64,000 bases of DNA from 2-12-FULL-60-25 sp003576745 (GTDB taxonomy: Bacteria; Patescibacteriota; Patescibacteriia; 2-12-FULL-60-25), in assembly GCA_030272835.1 (NCBI GenBank), contig SZOQ01000005.1:62001-126000 (forward strand), in the 5' to 3' direction. This document shows, piece after piece, positions 21,700 through 30,427 of the stretch (positions are counted from its first letter, which is position 1; each line of letters starts with the position of its first letter). A program made the position numbers and the translations under genes. The notes beneath the pieces are model-generated. The model saw only the letters and a list, made by a program, of their open reading frames with translations. It ran no database searches and was not told the DNA's origin.

Positions 21700-23790
21700 C
21701 TATCTCGTTCTCCCATGCCTAGGCTTTCTCATACGGAGCGTTGCGGATCGCGGTTTCCCTTTGCCGGATGAGGTATCGGCCTTTTCGCGTTTTTTAATTT
21801 CTTTCAGGATTTCTCCGATTTCGTCGCGCAGAATAGCGGCGAGCTCGAATTCGAGATCCTTTGCCGCCTGTTTCATTTCCGATTCTTTCGTTTTAAGAAC
21901 GCTTCGGAGATCATGCGTTTCAGCCGTGAGTTCCAGCTTGAGAATTTCTTTGACGTCTTTTTTGTCCACGGACAGGCCAAGCACGCCGCGAATGTCTTTG
22001 ACGGCTTTAATGATGGTCTGCGGAGTAATGCCGTGCTTTTTGTTGTATTCGATTTGCTTGGCGCGACGGCGATCGGTTTCTGCGATCGCGCGTTTCATGG
22101 AGCCCGTGATATTGTCCGCATACAGAATCACGCGACCGCGCACATTGCGGGCGGCGCGTCCGATTGTCTGTAACAGCGACGTATCCGAGCGCAGGAAGCC
22201 TTCTTTGTCCGCATCCAACACGGCAACCAGCGAGACTTCGGGGAGATCGAGACCCTCGCGAAGCAGGTTCACGCCCACAATAACGTCATATGTCCCTTTT
22301 CTGAACTCGGAAAGAATTTCCAGTCGCTCAATTGTATCGATATCCGAATGGATATACCGCGATTTAATTTTTTGTTCTTCAAGGAATTCCGACAGGTCCT
22401 CCGCCATTTTTTTTGTGAGGGTGGTGACGAGCACGCGGTCTCCCAGCTTCACCGTCCTTCCGATCTCCACGATCACGTCATCTATCTGGCTTGGTTCGCC
22501 TTTTCGTTTCGAGGTAATCGGCCGAATGAGGACTTCGGGATCCACCAATCCGGTTGGCCGAATAATCTGCTCTACGATCGCCGATGAGACGGAATGTTCG
22601 TATGATCCTGGTGTGGCTGATACAAAAATCACCTGTTTCCATTTGTCTTCAATCTCCTTGAAGGTCATCGGGCGGTTGTCGATGGCGCTCGGAAGCCGGA
22701 AGCCGTGTTCAATAAGCGTTTCTTTTCTGGAGCGGTCTCCCTCGTACATGCCGCCGAGCTGGGGAATGGTTACATGGCTTTCGTCGATAACGCACAAAAA
22801 GTCCTCCGGGAAATACGAGAACAGCGTATCCGGCGGTTCTCCCGCTTTCCGTCCGGACAGATGGCGTGAATAATTTTCGATGCCATTGCAATATCCAAGA
22901 TTCTCAATCATCTCCAAATCGAATTTCGTGCGGCGTTCCAGGCGTTCCGCCTCCAAAAGCTTCCCCTGCTTTTCAAAATAGTTCAGGCGCTGATCCAGTT
23001 CTTTTCGAATTGCTTTGATCGCGCGGACGCGATCTGCTTCCAATGTGACGAAATGTTTTGCCGGAAACACCCACACGTCTTCCTGTTCGCGCTTGAGTTC
23101 CCGCGTAACGGGATCGACCGCCATAATTGCGCCGACAGTACCTTTGGGCGCTTCGATGCGATAGATGATTTCTTCATTGGCTGGCATAATCTCCAGAACA
23201 CCGCCTCGCGCCCGGAATGATCCGCGCACTAAATCCGCGTTTGTGCGCATGAATTGCATTTCGATGAGGCGGCTCAAAAGATCGGCGCGCTTTGCATCCT
23301 GTCCTTTTTCAATATGGAGAACGATTTTTTCATAGGCCTCAGGCGCGCCAAGACCATAAATGCACGAAACGGATGCGCAGATGATCACGTCCCTCCTTGT
23401 TAAAAGCGCCTGTGTGGCGCTATGCCGCAACCGGTCGATCTCTTCATTAATCATCGCTTCTTTTTCGATGTATGTATCCGAAGACGGGATATATGCTTCC
23501 GGTTGGTAATAGTCGTAGTAAGAAACGAAATATTCTACGGCATTTTCCGGAAAAAATTCCCGAAATTCATTCGTCAATTGCGCGGCCAGTGTCTTGTTGT
23601 GAGCAATGACGAGCGTTGGCTTTTGCGCACGCTGGATAACATTGGCGATCGTAAATGTTTTTCCGGTTCCCGTGGCGCCGAGAAGCGTTTGATACGCCTC
23701 TTTGCCTTTCAGGCTCAGGACAAGTTGTTCAATCGCCTCCGGCTGATCGCCGGAGGGTTGGTATGGCATGCGTATGTTGAATGCTCCCAT
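21700..23790 (-). CDS. uvrB: Excinuclease ABC subunit B
   Basis: 696 residues from the ATG at 23,790 (MGAFNIRMPYQPSGDQPEA), which matches the usual UvrB start; an in-frame GTG at 23,808 is the alternative. Seen: Walker A GATGTGKT, the beta-hairpin region YYDYYQPEAYIP, DEAD-like DESH (VIDESHVTI), helicase motifs V/VI (VGVNLLREGLDLPEVSLVA and QTIGRAARN), and a C-terminal UVR motif that binds UvrC. It verifies DNA damage in nucleotide excision repair. A TTGGAT-17-TACATA pair upstream would start transcription within a few nt of the 23,790 ATG. Confidence 0.97.
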   Translation of the reverse strand: MGAFNIRMPYQPSGDQPEAIEQLVLSLKGKEAYQTLLGATGTGKTFTIANVIQRAQKPTLVIAHNKTLAAQLTNEFREFFPENAVEYFVSYYDYYQPEAYIPSSDTYIEKEAMINEEIDRLRHSATQALLTRRDVIICASVSCIYGLGAPEAYEKIVLHIEKGQDAKRADLLSRLIEMQFMRTNADLVRGSFRARGGVLEIMPANEEIIYRIEAPKGTVGAIMAVDPVTRELKREQEDVWVFPAKHFVTLEADRVRAIKAIRKELDQRLNYFEKQGKLLEAERLERRTKFDLEMIENLGYCNGIENYSRHLSGRKAGEPPDTLFSYFPEDFLCVIDESHVTIPQLGGMYEGDRSRKETLIEHGFRLPSAIDNRPMTFKEIEDKWKQVIFVSATPGSYEHSVSSAIVEQIIRPTGLVDPEVLIRPITSKRKGEPSQIDDVIVEIGRTVKLGDRVLVTTLTKKMAEDLSEFLEEQKIKSRYIHSDIDTIERLEILSEFRKGTYDVIVGVNLLREGLDLPEVSLVAVLDADKEGFLRSDTSLLQTIGRAARNVRGRVILYADNITGSMKRAIAETDRRRAKQIEYNKKHGITPQTIIKAVKDIRGVLGLSVDKKDVKEILKLELTAETHDLRSVLKTKESEMKQAAKDLEFELAAILRDEIGEILKEIKKREKADTSSGKGKPRSATLRMRKPRHGRTR

Positions 23791-23829
23791 GATCGATGTA
23801 TGTATCACGAACAGCCGCTCGATCCAAGA

Positions 23830-24396
23830 TCAGAGAGCCGGGATAGGCATATTCGGCATTCCGTCGCCCTGCGCTCCCGGATCAGCCGGCTCCGGAACAT
23901 AGGTAAAGATGTACGAGTATTTGTACTGGGCGGCATCGCCCCAATGAATTTCCACATCAATGACGTTTCGTCCGGGATTCAGGAGGATTTTTTCGGCGAA
24001 TTCACCGGTAATGGGTTTGGGGTACACCATTTCTCCGTGTACGGACACATAAAATCCATCGAGCGTTTCGCGCAAACCCTCGTATTGCCTTACCTTTCCG
24101 TACACCGTGAGCACAGGATGCCGAAGAATGTCGCCATTGCCCACGGCGACATGTTCGGAATATGTCCGCATGGGCATTTCCACGCGCAGCGGAGGAGCAA
24201 AACTTTCCGCAACAGCATAGACGTTCAATGTCTTATTCAGTTTTAAGAACCACGCCCAGCTTGCGAAAAGCGCGATGCCTAGCAGGAGATTCGTTGCTCC
24301 CAGTATTCGGATGATCCGAATAACCCGCTTCGGATCAGGCATTGTGCGCTTCTGCCGTTTGAGCAGGCGATCGGGCAACATGCGGATAGTGTACAT
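23830..24396 (-). CDS. Hypothetical membrane-anchored protein
   Basis: 188 residues. Seen: a basic N-terminus, one transmembrane helix at about 30-52 (LGATNLLLGIALFASWAWF), then an outer domain of beta type with HPVLTVYGKVRQYEGLRETL, LDGFYVSVHGE and LNPGRNVIDVEIHW. The fold reads like an Ig- or glucodextranase-B-type domain where a property (GxVxGxx) is listed, but I do not recognise a family. A lone gene between uvrB and the copy B repeat. Confidence 0.6.
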   Translation of the reverse strand: MYTIRMLPDRLLKRQKRTMPDPKRVIRIIRILGATNLLLGIALFASWAWFLKLNKTLNVYAVAESFAPPLRVEMPMRTYSEHVAVGNGDILRHPVLTVYGKVRQYEGLRETLDGFYVSVHGEMVYPKPITGEFAEKILLNPGRNVIDVEIHWGDAAQYKYSYIFTYVPEPADPGAQGDGMPNMPIPAL

Positions 24397-24404
24397 GAAG
24401 CGGG

Positions 24405-24540
24405 AAGGAGGAAGTAGGGATAGGGTTACGGGGATCGGGGAGAATTATGTCCCCCTACGCAACCACGTCCTCTTCCCCCTACGCCCTACGCACCACGCCC
24501 GACATACTCTTCGCATCACGCATCCCTCTCGAGATCTACC
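24405..24540 (-). repeat. Intergenic mosaic repeat, copy B
   Basis: Seen, in reverse orientation: core at 24,430-24,457 (minus strand GTAGGGGGACATAATTCTCC then CCGATCCCC), flanked by GACGTGGTTGC and GGGCGTAGGGGG words; the far end has TACTCTTCGCATC (24,505-24,517), also found in copy D and, reversed, in F. Confidence 0.7.
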
Positions 24541-24556
24541 CATTCCTCAAGAATCG

Positions 24557-24565
24557 TGCTATACG
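24557..24565 (+). promoter_or_regulatory. Extended -10 promoter of the dus gene
   Basis: Seen: TGCTATACG, an extended -10 (TGn plus TATACG, 24,560-24,565), 8 nt before the ATG at 24,574. Transcription would start 1-3 nt before the start codon, giving a leaderless mRNA and supporting ATG 24,574 over the in-frame GTG at 24,556. Confidence 0.5.
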
Positions 24566-24573
24566 TGCCAACC

Positions 24574-25563
24574 ATGCTCGACTGGAAACAGCTACCCCGA
24601 CCAATTGTCGCTCTGGCGCCTATGGCAGACATGACGGATTTGCCGTTCTGTCTCATCTGTAAAGAACATGGAGCGCCTTTGGTTTTTCGGGAAATGGTGA
24701 GTTCTGAAGCCGTGGTGCGCGGCAATGCAAAAACCCTTGACATGGCGAAATTCGACGAGGCCGAACGGCCGATTATCCAGCAGATATTCGGATCAAATCC
24801 ATTTGTGATGGCGGAAGCCGCGAACATTATCGAAGAACGGTATCATCCGGACGGGATCGACATTAATATGGGGTGCCCGGTATATAACATTGTTTCGAAT
24901 TTCAACGGCGCATCGCTCATTCGCGATCATGACCGCGCGGCGGCCATTGTTCGCGCGGTCAAAAAGGCCGTGAGCATTCCCGTGTCTGTAAAAACGAGGC
25001 TCGGCTGGTCTCGTGACACGGATTGCCTGGAATTCGTAAAGGTGATCGAAGACGCAGGCGCGAATTTGATTTCGATGCACGGCAGGACGAAAGAACAGGG
25101 ATATAGCGGCAAGGCCGATTGGAAGAGCGTCGGCAAGGCGCGCGCCCGCACATCGCTTCCTTTTTTGGTAAATGGCGACATTGTGAATGTCGAGACTGCT
25201 CGTTCGGCTTTGGCGGAATCAGGGGCGGATGGAATGCTCATCGGACGTGGGGCATTGGGAAACCCGTGGTTTTTTTGTGAAATACGCGCGGCGTTTGATG
25301 GCACCATATCCTTTACAAAACCGACGATCGAGGAACGTGTGAAGGTTGCTCTTCGGCATGCAAAACTTCATGCCGAACGTTACGGCGAACGCGGACTGGT
25401 AAAACTCCGAAAGCATCTCCCCTATTATTTCAAAAAGGATTTGAAGTCCGACTATCCGTGGATCGACATTATGGAATTGCGAGCGAAACTGGTGCGTATT
25501 TCCACGCTTGAAGAATTGGAAGCCGTTCTCCGCGATCTGCCGTATTCTGCACCACGAGAATGA
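24574..25563 (+). CDS. dus: tRNA-dihydrouridine synthase
   Basis: 329 residues (MLDWKQLPRPIVALAPMADM). Seen: the flavin-binding opening APMADMTDLPF, QIFGSNP, DINMGCPV with the catalytic Cys, SVKTRLGW, SMHGRTKEQGYSGKADW, VNGDI and GMLIGRGALGNPW, all in the order of the Dus TIM barrel. It reduces uridines in the tRNA D loop with FMN and NADPH. Best fit is DusB-like. Plus strand, alone, between two copies of the mosaic repeat. Confidence 0.95.
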   Translation: MLDWKQLPRPIVALAPMADMTDLPFCLICKEHGAPLVFREMVSSEAVVRGNAKTLDMAKFDEAERPIIQQIFGSNPFVMAEAANIIEERYHPDGIDINMGCPVYNIVSNFNGASLIRDHDRAAAIVRAVKKAVSIPVSVKTRLGWSRDTDCLEFVKVIEDAGANLISMHGRTKEQGYSGKADWKSVGKARARTSLPFLVNGDIVNVETARSALAESGADGMLIGRGALGNPWFFCEIRAAFDGTISFTKPTIEERVKVALRHAKLHAERYGERGLVKLRKHLPYYFKKDLKSDYPWIDIMELRAKLVRISTLEELEAVLRDLPYSAPRE

Positions 25564-25589
25564 ACGAACCGCTGGCAAAATGGCAGAAG

Positions 25590-25662
25590 GAACAGGGTTC
25601 GGGGTTCGTGGGAAGTTATGCTCCCCCTACGTAACTACGTCCTCTTCCCCTACTCCCTGTTT
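25590..25662 (-). repeat. Intergenic mosaic repeat, copy C
   Basis: Seen in reverse orientation: core at 25,596-25,630 (minus strand GTAGGGGGAGCATAACTTCC then CACGAACCCCGAACC), then ACGTAGTTACGTAG-like words. It lies between the convergent dus and M23 peptidase genes and ends 1 nt before the peptidase stop. Confidence 0.7.
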
Positions 25663-25663
25663 C

Positions 25664-26929
25664 CTAGAGCCGCACACCAAGACGCTTATAGTCATCGTAA
25701 TAGTCATAAAAATCATTCGGGACTGCGGGCAAAAATCCTTCCGGCTCAACAGGAATACCGTTTTGCCGTACTTCGAAATGCAAATGCGGTCCATTGGAAA
25801 ATCCCGCTCCCGGCGCTCCCGGCATGCCTCCGGAAAGAGCGATGGAATCACCTCGTTCGACATATGTGTCGGGCTGGGCGAGGAATTTGGACAAATGGGC
25901 GTATACCGTTGCAATCCCTCCAGGATGCACGATCATGGTGTAATTGCCGTACATTCTCCCCGTTTTATTCCAGGCGACATATCCCCCACCGGCGCTTTTT
26001 ACATCCGTTCCTACGGCGGCGCGGATATCTACTCCCGAATGTTCGAATAAGTGCCGGAAAGGATAGGTGGGGTCATGGAAAATCGCTGTAATCCCGCGGG
26101 AGGGGTAAATAGGCCAGTTCAGGAAGTAATCCCCGCGCGCGAGCACATCGTCAACGCTCTTCAGTTTTTCTGCCAGACGCTTTTCTAAATCGGAAATCGT
26201 GCTCTGCGTCACCTGCTGTTGTTGTTTGAGCTCATACAAAATACTTTTGAATTCTTGTTCCTTGTCTTTGGTCTCCGCAATCAATGATTCTTTGTAGTTC
26301 TTTTCTCCCTGGAGAGCCAGTTGCTCTTTCTTGAGCCTGCTTTGCTCCGCCTTTACCGCCTGTTGTTTTGCTTCTCGATTTTTCTTTTTTTCTTCGAGGT
26401 CGCGTTTTACTTCTTTGACTCTGTCGAGCGTTGACCCGAGATCCCGTTCTAGTTTTTTGAGGTCTTCGAGTTCCGCAAAAAACCCGGAGAGGGTTGGACG
26501 CGTGAGCAGGACATCGAATGTCGAAACAGAATCCTTTTCGTGGATGCTCCGAATCAATACGGCAATAAGTTCTTTTTGCTTGCCGATACGCAGTTCTTTG
26601 GATTCTATTTCACCGCCGAGCAGCTGCAATTCCAACGTTAAGGATTCGATTTCAATTCTGGATCGTTCTACGGAAAGTTCCTTTTCTTTAATGCGGTTCT
26701 CAAGGAGGATAATCTGATTTTCAAGAGATTGCGCTTCGCTTCGGCGTTCGTTGATTTTTTCATTATAGGATTTGATGAGCGAATCGATCTCTTTTACCCT
26801 ATCCTGTCGCTTTTGTATTTCCGTATTGAGCGAATCTACGTCGCTGGATGCTGCGGAAACAGCCGATACGTCTAATACAGCGACCGCGAAAGCCGCTAAA
26901 ACGCACAGAACGATACCCTTCCGTGTCAT
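25664..26929 (-). CDS. Exported M23 metallopeptidase with coiled coil (EnvC/NlpD-like)
   Basis: 421 residues from the ATG at 26,929 (MTRKGIVLCVLAAFAVAVLD), chosen because it gives a signal peptide ending near VSAVSA and starts 5 nt after the gltX stop. Seen: a coiled coil of about 210 residues (30-240), then the LytM domain with HSGVDI (zinc His and Asp), YAHLS and HLHFE (zinc His). These motifs are complete, so it should cut peptide cross-links in peptidoglycan or act as such in septum splitting. Acts outside the membrane. Confidence 0.9.
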   Translation of the reverse strand: MTRKGIVLCVLAAFAVAVLDVSAVSAASSDVDSLNTEIQKRQDRVKEIDSLIKSYNEKINERRSEAQSLENQIILLENRIKEKELSVERSRIEIESLTLELQLLGGEIESKELRIGKQKELIAVLIRSIHEKDSVSTFDVLLTRPTLSGFFAELEDLKKLERDLGSTLDRVKEVKRDLEEKKKNREAKQQAVKAEQSRLKKEQLALQGEKNYKESLIAETKDKEQEFKSILYELKQQQQVTQSTISDLEKRLAEKLKSVDDVLARGDYFLNWPIYPSRGITAIFHDPTYPFRHLFEHSGVDIRAAVGTDVKSAGGGYVAWNKTGRMYGNYTMIVHPGGIATVYAHLSKFLAQPDTYVERGDSIALSGGMPGAPGAGFSNGPHLHFEVRQNGIPVEPEGFLPAVPNDFYDYYDDYKRLGVRL

Positions 26930-26933
26930 GGCT

Positions 26934-28403
26934 CTATTGTAGGGAATCGATAGCCGCCTGTATACGGGCAAGCGATGCTTCCCTTCCCAGCACATACAGG
27001 AGTTCAAAGGGACTTGGCGATTTTTCCCTGCCCGAAAGAGCAACCCGAAGAGGCCACAGTACTGGTCCGTTCTGCCATGCTCGGCGCGTAATCCATTCTT
27101 TTATGTGATGTTCAAGGTCGTCTGTCGATGCCCAAAGATAGTCGGGTAATCCCGCCAGCTCTTCCCTGGCCGCCGCGAGTTTTTCCTTCACATCGGCAGG
27201 TTGCTGGCCTTTCCAGGGGATTATGGACGGGTTTAGGTTACGGAGAGGGTGAAAATACTCTCCGGACACGTCAGGGACGTCCGACAGGCGAATCAGCCTG
27301 CTGCGGATAAGCATTGCCACGCGCTTTTGAAGGGCCTCGTCGCCGCCAAGCTTCCGAAGTTCCGGTAAGACGAGATCCAAATACGCATCCGTGTCCATGG
27401 ACTTCAGGTATTCCGCATTCATCCAATCCAGTTTTTCCAGATTCAGAACTGCTCCGCTTTTGTTGACTTTTTCCAGCTCAAAGGCAGAGCGCAGTTCGTC
27501 GTGCGTATAGATTTCACGGTCGCCGCTTGGATTCCAGCCAAGCAGTGCCACGAAATTCAGTAGGGCTTCGGGCAAATACCCTTTTGCCAGAAAATCTTCA
27601 ACAGAAACGTCGCCCTGTCGCTTGGAAAGCTTTGTTTTGTCCGGGTTCAGAAGCAATGGCAGGTGGGCGAATATTGGCGGCTTCCACCCGAACGCTTCGT
27701 AGATAAAAAGGTGTTTTGGCGTTGAAGGCAGCCATTCTTCTCCGCGGATAACATGCGTAATCCACATGTCATGATCGTCGCATGTTGCGGCGAGGTGATA
27801 GGTGGGCATGCCGTCGGATTTGATGATGACTTGATCATCCAGCTCATTCCAGTCGAAGACAACGTCCCCGCGAATTTCATCCATCACCGTTACACTCCCC
27901 TCCCTTGGAAACGCAAGCCGGATCACGTGCGATTCTCCTGCCGAGACTCGCGCAGCGCTTTCTTCCGGATGAAGCAGACGGCAACGGCCATCATATCTCG
28001 GCGCCATTCCCGCTTTTTGCTGTTCCTGACGCATCTTGTCGAGAACCGCCGGCGAACAAAAACAGACATACGCCTTTCCCATCGCAATGAGTTTTTGCGC
28101 ATACTCGCGATGCCGTTCCGCGCGTTTTGACTGGAGATACGGAGCATAGTCTCCGCGTTCGATCAATTGGCCGGCTTCGTTTATCCATACGCCTTCGTCC
28201 GGCAGAATGTGCATGGCTCGAAGGGAGCGGCAGAGCGATTCCGTGGCGCCTTCGATGTATCGCGCGCGATCCGTATCTTCGATGCGCAAAATCAGCGTTC
28301 CGCAGTGATGGCGCGCGAAGAATTCGTTATACAACGCGGTCCGGAGATTGCCGATATGCAAATATCCGGTGGGGCTCGGCGCCATGCGTACGCGAACGCT
28401 CAT
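26934..28403 (-). CDS. gltX: Glutamyl-tRNA synthetase
   Basis: 489 residues from ATG 28,403 (MSVRVRMAPSPTGYLHIGNL); another ATG lies 9 nt upstream at 28,412. Seen: the class I signature HIGN in APSPTGYLHIGNLRTALYN, LRIEDTDRAR, the GEEWLPSTPKH block and a KMSKS-type loop KLSKRQG. It charges tRNA-Glu; with a tRNA-Gln also present, the same enzyme may be non-discriminating if glutamine is made by GatCAB, which is not in this window. Followed 4 nt later by the M23 peptidase gene. Confidence 0.96.
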   Translation of the reverse strand: MSVRVRMAPSPTGYLHIGNLRTALYNEFFARHHCGTLILRIEDTDRARYIEGATESLCRSLRAMHILPDEGVWINEAGQLIERGDYAPYLQSKRAERHREYAQKLIAMGKAYVCFCSPAVLDKMRQEQQKAGMAPRYDGRCRLLHPEESAARVSAGESHVIRLAFPREGSVTVMDEIRGDVVFDWNELDDQVIIKSDGMPTYHLAATCDDHDMWITHVIRGEEWLPSTPKHLFIYEAFGWKPPIFAHLPLLLNPDKTKLSKRQGDVSVEDFLAKGYLPEALLNFVALLGWNPSGDREIYTHDELRSAFELEKVNKSGAVLNLEKLDWMNAEYLKSMDTDAYLDLVLPELRKLGGDEALQKRVAMLIRSRLIRLSDVPDVSGEYFHPLRNLNPSIIPWKGQQPADVKEKLAAAREELAGLPDYLWASTDDLEHHIKEWITRRAWQNGPVLWPLRVALSGREKSPSPFELLYVLGREASLARIQAAIDSLQ

Positions 28404-28431
28404 ATGATGCATTAGGGTAGCGGATCGGTAC

Positions 28432-29193
28432 TTAATGGTCGAGAGACTGCAGCATACGCAAACGATCTGCGATCGCGAGAATGGGAAAAACGATCACGGC
28501 TGTCGCGATTCGCTTCCATCGTTTCGGTTCTCGGTAAAGTCGATAGAGCCATTCCAGACCGGAGCGCCGCATCCAACTGGGCGCTCGGGAAGTTCCTGCC
28601 CAATAGTCGAATGTTCCGCCAACGCCGACAATGATTTTTGCCGAAGTAAACATTGTTCGGTGACGTTCGATCCATCGCTCTTGTTTTGGATGCCCGAAGG
28701 CAACCAAAAGGATATCCGGCCTGTTCATCGAGAGGATATCAATGTTTCGGGCATGATCTTCGTCACCGTCGCCGTTCTCGTTCACGATTCCTCCGCTCGC
28801 GACAAACCCTTTGAGGCGCGGATACTGCTCTACAAGTTTGAGGAATGCGCGTGCAGCTATCCCCTTCCCGCCCCCGATCATGCCCACGGTAAGCCCGTCT
28901 TCTGCGGCCCATGCGATAAGCGCCTCTGCCAAGTCCGCGCCGGGCAATCGTCGAATGCGTTTTCCATACAGCAGACCGGCAAGAACGATGCCAAATCCAT
29001 CCGCGAGTCTCATATCCGCTGCGCGCAGGGTGCGTGCGTACTCGGGGTGTTTTTGCGCATGTACCAGAATTTCAGGGTTCGCCGTGACAATCCACATACG
29101 ACGGTCAGATGAACGGAGGAACGAAATGAGCGCATCCGGTTCTGCGCTTTCCACGGGAACGCCGAATAGCTCAATGCTTGAAAGGGAATTCAT
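28432..29193 (-). CDS. WecG/TagA/CpsF-family glycosyltransferase
   Basis: 253 residues. Seen: VTANPEILVHAQKHPEY, RLADGFGIVLAGLLYGKRI with the family's conserved Asp, VGMIGGGKG, RPDILLVAFGHPKQERWI and VGVGGTFDYWAGTSRAPSWM. This is the GT26 pattern; TagA transfers N-acetylmannosamine to a lipid-linked GlcNAc in teichoic-acid or related glycan assembly. The C-terminal basic and hydrophobic part would bind the membrane. It overlaps the start of the upstream thpR gene's 3' end by 23 nt. Confidence 0.92.
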   Translation of the reverse strand: MNSLSSIELFGVPVESAEPDALISFLRSSDRRMWIVTANPEILVHAQKHPEYARTLRAADMRLADGFGIVLAGLLYGKRIRRLPGADLAEALIAWAAEDGLTVGMIGGGKGIAARAFLKLVEQYPRLKGFVASGGIVNENGDGDEDHARNIDILSMNRPDILLVAFGHPKQERWIERHRTMFTSAKIIVGVGGTFDYWAGTSRAPSWMRRSGLEWLYRLYREPKRWKRIATAVIVFPILAIADRLRMLQSLDH

Positions 29194-29704
29194 GGAGGGT
29201 TCTGTAGATAGGACCTGTTTCTGACAGAGCGCTTTGAATTAGAGCAAATCCGCCGGGCTTCCATGTGACAGGGCCGAAATCCTTGCGCCAAGGAGGCAAC
29301 ATTTCATTCTTGTTCGCTCTACAGAGGGTAATATGCGCATGCCAGGCCTTCTCGTCCATACCTGGCGCATACGGACGAACGGCATTCCGGATATCCTGAA
29401 CGAATGCATTCCAATCCCCTGCGGGTTCGGCTGATCCGGCAGCTACGATGAGAGACCGGCGATGCGCCGGAAAGGTTTCAAATGAATGGAGAGCAATGGT
29501 ACCCGGACAGTCCCGTATGTAGGAGAGGGCTTTGATGATTTTTGGAATAGAGCCCTCCACAATGTCCCCGAGAAATGCAACGGTTAGATGCCAGAGAGCG
29601 TCATCAATGCGCCTCACGCTTCTCGGCCTGTCCGAAGATGAAAGAGAGGCCGAAAGAAGGTCTCGAAGTTCGTCTGCCAGCGGGATAGCGATAAAGCAGC
29701 GCAT
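29171..29704 (-). CDS. thpR: RNA 2',3'-cyclic phosphodiesterase (2H family)
   Basis: 177 residues. Seen: RCFIAIPLADELRDLL at the start and the two His-x-Thr motifs of the 2H phosphoesterase superfamily, WHLTVAFLG and AHITLCR. Known: these enzymes hydrolyse RNA 2',3'-cyclic phosphates and were first named 2'-5' RNA ligases. It precedes tagA with a 23-nt overlap, so both are made from one mRNA. Its start lies 59 nt after atpC. Confidence 0.92.
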   Translation of the reverse strand: MRCFIAIPLADELRDLLSASLSSSDRPRSVRRIDDALWHLTVAFLGDIVEGSIPKIIKALSYIRDCPGTIALHSFETFPAHRRSLIVAAGSAEPAGDWNAFVQDIRNAVRPYAPGMDEKAWHAHITLCRANKNEMLPPWRKDFGPVTWKPGGFALIQSALSETGPIYRTLHEFPFKH

Positions 29705-29763
29705 AGGAACAGTAAAAGCGGAAATGGCAAATCCGTAAAGGAGGCGTGGCGGAACATGCGCCT

Positions 29764-30222
29764 CTATGCGCCCGTTGATGGATGCATTGACGTGCGAATT
29801 CCCCTGCGTCTCGCGTAACGCATGGCAGCTTTGTATCGTGCCAGCTCCCGTTCAAGGTGCGCCGCCGAATCCGCATAACTTATGTCCCCTGCCGCAATTT
29901 TTTCTTTCATAACGGCCTCGGCTCTTGCTTTTGCCTGTTCAATGACCTCGAGGGATAGTTCCTCACCTCGCTCTGCCGTATCAGCCAGCACGGTAATGCG
30001 AGATCCGTTCAGAACCTGAATGAATCCGCCGCTCACAGCAACCTCCTCAAGCGATCCGTCCGGCCTGCGGAGTTCTGCCACGCCCGGTTTGAGTTTTGAT
30101 ACGAGATCGATATGTTCTGGCAAAATCGTGATTTCTCCGTCTTCCGTGGGAAGGGTTACCGAAAGAACGTCTTCCTGGAAGACAGTGCGTTCGGGGGTAA
30201 CGAGTTTAAACAGGATATTCAT
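29764..30222 (-). CDS. atpC: ATP synthase epsilon subunit
   Basis: 152 residues. Seen: the N-terminal beta-sandwich (LFKLVTPERTVFQEDVLSVT, GEITILPEHIDLVSKLKPG, VSGGFIQVLNGSRITVLAD) and a C-terminal helical hairpin. It forms part of the F1 central stalk and can inhibit ATP hydrolysis. Last gene of the atp set, separated from atpD by a 205-nt gap with the copy D repeat, an unusual break in this operon. Confidence 0.95.
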   Translation of the reverse strand: MNILFKLVTPERTVFQEDVLSVTLPTEDGEITILPEHIDLVSKLKPGVAELRRPDGSLEEVAVSGGFIQVLNGSRITVLADTAERGEELSLEVIEQAKARAEAVMKEKIAAGDISYADSAAHLERELARYKAAMRYARRRGIRTSMHPSTGA

Positions 30223-30239
30223 GGTAATGAGTCTCTGGG

Positions 30240-30427
30240 CGAATAAGGGAACGGGATCTCGGGTTATGGGGAAGATTGCAGATGACAGCTTTTAGTAAAT
30301 GGTAAAAGGGAACTGGTTCGGGTTCGGGTTCGGGTAGAATGATGTCCTCCTACGCAACCATGCAACGACGTCCTACGTACTCTTCGCATCCCACCCGCAT
30401 GACTCACGCACTACGTCCTACGCCACC
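30240..30427 (-). repeat. Intergenic mosaic repeat, copy D, with a (GGTTCG)3 run
   Basis: Seen: three tandem GGTTCG units at 30,315-30,332, then the core in reverse (minus strand GTAGGAGGACATCATTCTAC then CCGAACCCGAACC, 30,315-30,352), followed by CCTACGTACTCTTCGCATCC (30,372-30,391) and ACTACGTCCTACG words. It fills the atpD-atpC gap. Confidence 0.7.

Noticed and set aside
21761..22873. A 370-codon open frame on the plus strand opposite uvrB
   Set aside because: It is the antisense shadow of uvrB; its composition is Ser/Arg-rich with no motif, and the minus-strand frame has all the UvrB signatures.
30315..30332. Telomere-like (GGTTCG)3 repeat
   Set aside because: Only three units, in an intergenic gap of a bacterial atp operon and next to a mosaic repeat core; more likely slippage in the CCGAACCC part of that repeat.
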